Below, piece after piece: positions 62,544 to 64,000 of a stretch of 64,000 bases of DNA. This stretch comes from Yponomeuta sedellus. Taxonomy: Eukaryota > Arthropoda > Insecta > Lepidoptera > Yponomeutidae. How positions within the stretch are numbered: position 1 is the first letter of the stretch; each line of letters begins with the position of its first letter. Where the stretch lies: contig OW203737.1 in assembly GCA_934045075.1 (NCBI GenBank), positions 1,632,001-1,696,000 on the forward strand. Reading direction: 5' to 3'. Under the pieces are notes generated by a model. That model worked only from the letters and a program-made list of their open reading frames with translations. It had not been told where the DNA came from and ran no database searches. The position numbers were made by a program, and so were the translations under genes.

Positions 62544-64000
62544 TGGAATTTGTCACCATCCCGTGACCACCATTAGTGGCATTTATTCCCAGTCCTTCTG
62601 TGCTTCGCAAGACTTGTTAAGCCGTTGGTGCCGGCTGTCATGTAATGGCGGTCGTTAAGCCATGTCAGAGGTCTTATGGACGGCTAACTTCGGACACAAT
62701 CTTGAACCAACCCGGACTTGGCCCCCGTGGTTTAGTATGGCCTAACCTTCCTGCGATGTAGGAAGAGACGTTGAAGAGACAACGGAAGAGAGTTGCATTA
62801 CACGATTGTACTAATACAATGGGCATTGATTTGGGAGGCATCGATTGTCGTAAAAAGAAAACCATTTCGAGGATACTGATTACTATTAGGGGTTTAAATA
62901 GGTAAAATAAAAACGGATTATTAATATTTATCGCAAAATAATGTTCACTTCATTTTTCTTTCAATGACGTCATCATTGGCTCTAAAGCGGTAGTTCCATT
63001 GCCTACAAACATTTAAAAAAATTCGCCAACATTTTTTTATCATGAATAAATTCAATCAACGTAGTTCATAATGCCAGTGGTGACTTCATACTTACAAAAC
63101 TTTAAATAATTAATAAAAAAAAATTACATCAAAAATTAAGAAAATATTCAAGTTAGTTTCTTATATTAGTCTATATTTTAGATTTATAGAATAAAAAATA
63201 GGATGTGACAATGCCTATTACTGTTAGTAATCGTGTTATGCAAGTATCTTTATGCAACTTGCAACACGATTGCTAACAGTAATTGTATTAGTAATCGTGT
63301 TATGCAACATGTTCGCGTTAAGTGTGATATCAACTTAAGGTACTAACTGACCACTTTTAGTCAGATTGCCTTTTGTGGCGAAAGAATGGGCTGAGGTGCT
63401 ACGGAATTTAGTAGGGTTTCCTTCACATTTTATGGTAACGGGTTACGGATTAGATAAGGTGTGTTTGCTGTGTGGTGTAGCCTAGAGAATAGCACCAACC
63501 CAAATTCTTCCCGCGGGTGTCGTAAAAGGCGACTAAGGGACACAAACCGAGGGGTGGGCAGCAGCGCCCCCTGCAGTACATTTCCACTGAACTGCGATCC
63601 CCAACCCGCATGCCCAGCGTGGGGATTATGGGCATCACCCCCCAATGATGGCACAACAGTGCGCTGTGGCGCTCATTAGGGGAGGGCCATGTCCAGCAGT
63701 GGACTAATATAGCCTGAAGAAGAAGAATAGCTATGCATTTTAGAAATTTGCCCCCCAGGCCGCGTCCTCGGTTTTACCCTAAAATATGAGGTGATTAGTA
63801 GTTATAGACTTTTTGTCCGGATCTACTTACGGGTGTTGTTATATCGGAAGAGTCCGACCAGGTTTCGCTCCGATTCGCAGAGCCCAATCAAGCTTACCCG
63901 CAGTGTGAGACGAGCAACCGACGACGCGAGCTCCGTCTCTGCTTCGTCTCGCTTAATCATGAGCAGAGACGGAGCTCGCGTCGTCGGTAAAGAAGATGGT
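62544..64000 (+). repeat. 1457-bp direct duplication, copy 2 (continues beyond window)
   Basis: Same content as 57944-59400 with no difference seen: SINE-5S fragment, hairpin (63212-63310), LINE-C end (63465-63725) and GC-rich hairpin (63917-63988). It sits directly behind a LINE C-terminal fragment, and its true right edge lies outside the window. Confidence 0.95.

Overview
The window looks like AT-rich, repeat-dense, mostly non-coding DNA from a lepidopteran (moth or butterfly) nuclear genome. This rests on the transposon types (LINE 3' ends with tetranucleotide tails, mariner, TTAA-flanked MITEs, repeats ending in CTAG that resemble Helitrons), on several tRNA- and 5S-headed SINEs, and on one insect-type globin exon. 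No bacterial gene organisation is present, and no genuine rRNA gene, stand-alone tRNA gene or CRISPR array was found. The species cannot be named from the sequence alone.

Only one host protein-coding feature is convincing: a first coding exon at 43581-43771 (+) of a globin of the membrane-anchored, globin X/neuroglobin-like type. It ends at a clean GTGAGT donor. The rest of that gene was not found before the window ends, so 43772-64000 would be its first coding intron if the model is right.

Almost everything else is mobile-element debris. For reference the families are lettered here. SINE-A: tRNA-headed, internal core GCCCATTAGCTCAGTTGG, about 14 sites. SINE-5S: about 17 pieces with a 5S-rRNA-like internal promoter. 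SINE-D: tRNA-headed, 3 copies. SINE-E: tRNA-headed, 3' end in TTATG pentamers, 6 copies, two of which expanded into 1.3 kb and 2.0 kb arrays. SINE-G: tRNA-headed, about 7 pieces. LINE-R: an RTE-like 3' end with an intact C-terminal reading frame in the longer copies and a TATG tail, several with visible target-site duplications. LINE-K: Rex/CR1- or jockey-like 3' ends. LINE-H: 3' ends with CTAT tails. LINE-C: 3' ends containing a 'ctatgtccagcagtgga' core. There are also Helitron-like pieces and assorted foldback elements and MITEs.

Layout: 1-10 kb holds MITEs, a degenerate 31-bp minisatellite and LINE/SINE ends. 10-17 kb holds TATG-tailed LINE-R copies, a 611-bp foldback and nested SINEs. 17-30 kb holds a truncated mariner nested in a MITE, a 975-bp foldback with subrepeats, and two more LINE-R copies. 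30-43 kb holds SINE/LINE clusters, a LINE with a 13-bp target duplication, and the GTTAT/GTTAC array. 43-44 kb holds the globin exon. 44-57 kb holds SINEs, the 2-kb pentamer array and an approximately 80-bp minisatellite. 57.9-64 kb holds a 1457-bp sequence present twice and apparently identical, 4600 bp apart, with the second copy running off the window end.

No new multi-gene system is evident. The most unusual structures are the foldback elements, the nested mariner, the homogenised pentamer array and the long identical duplication.
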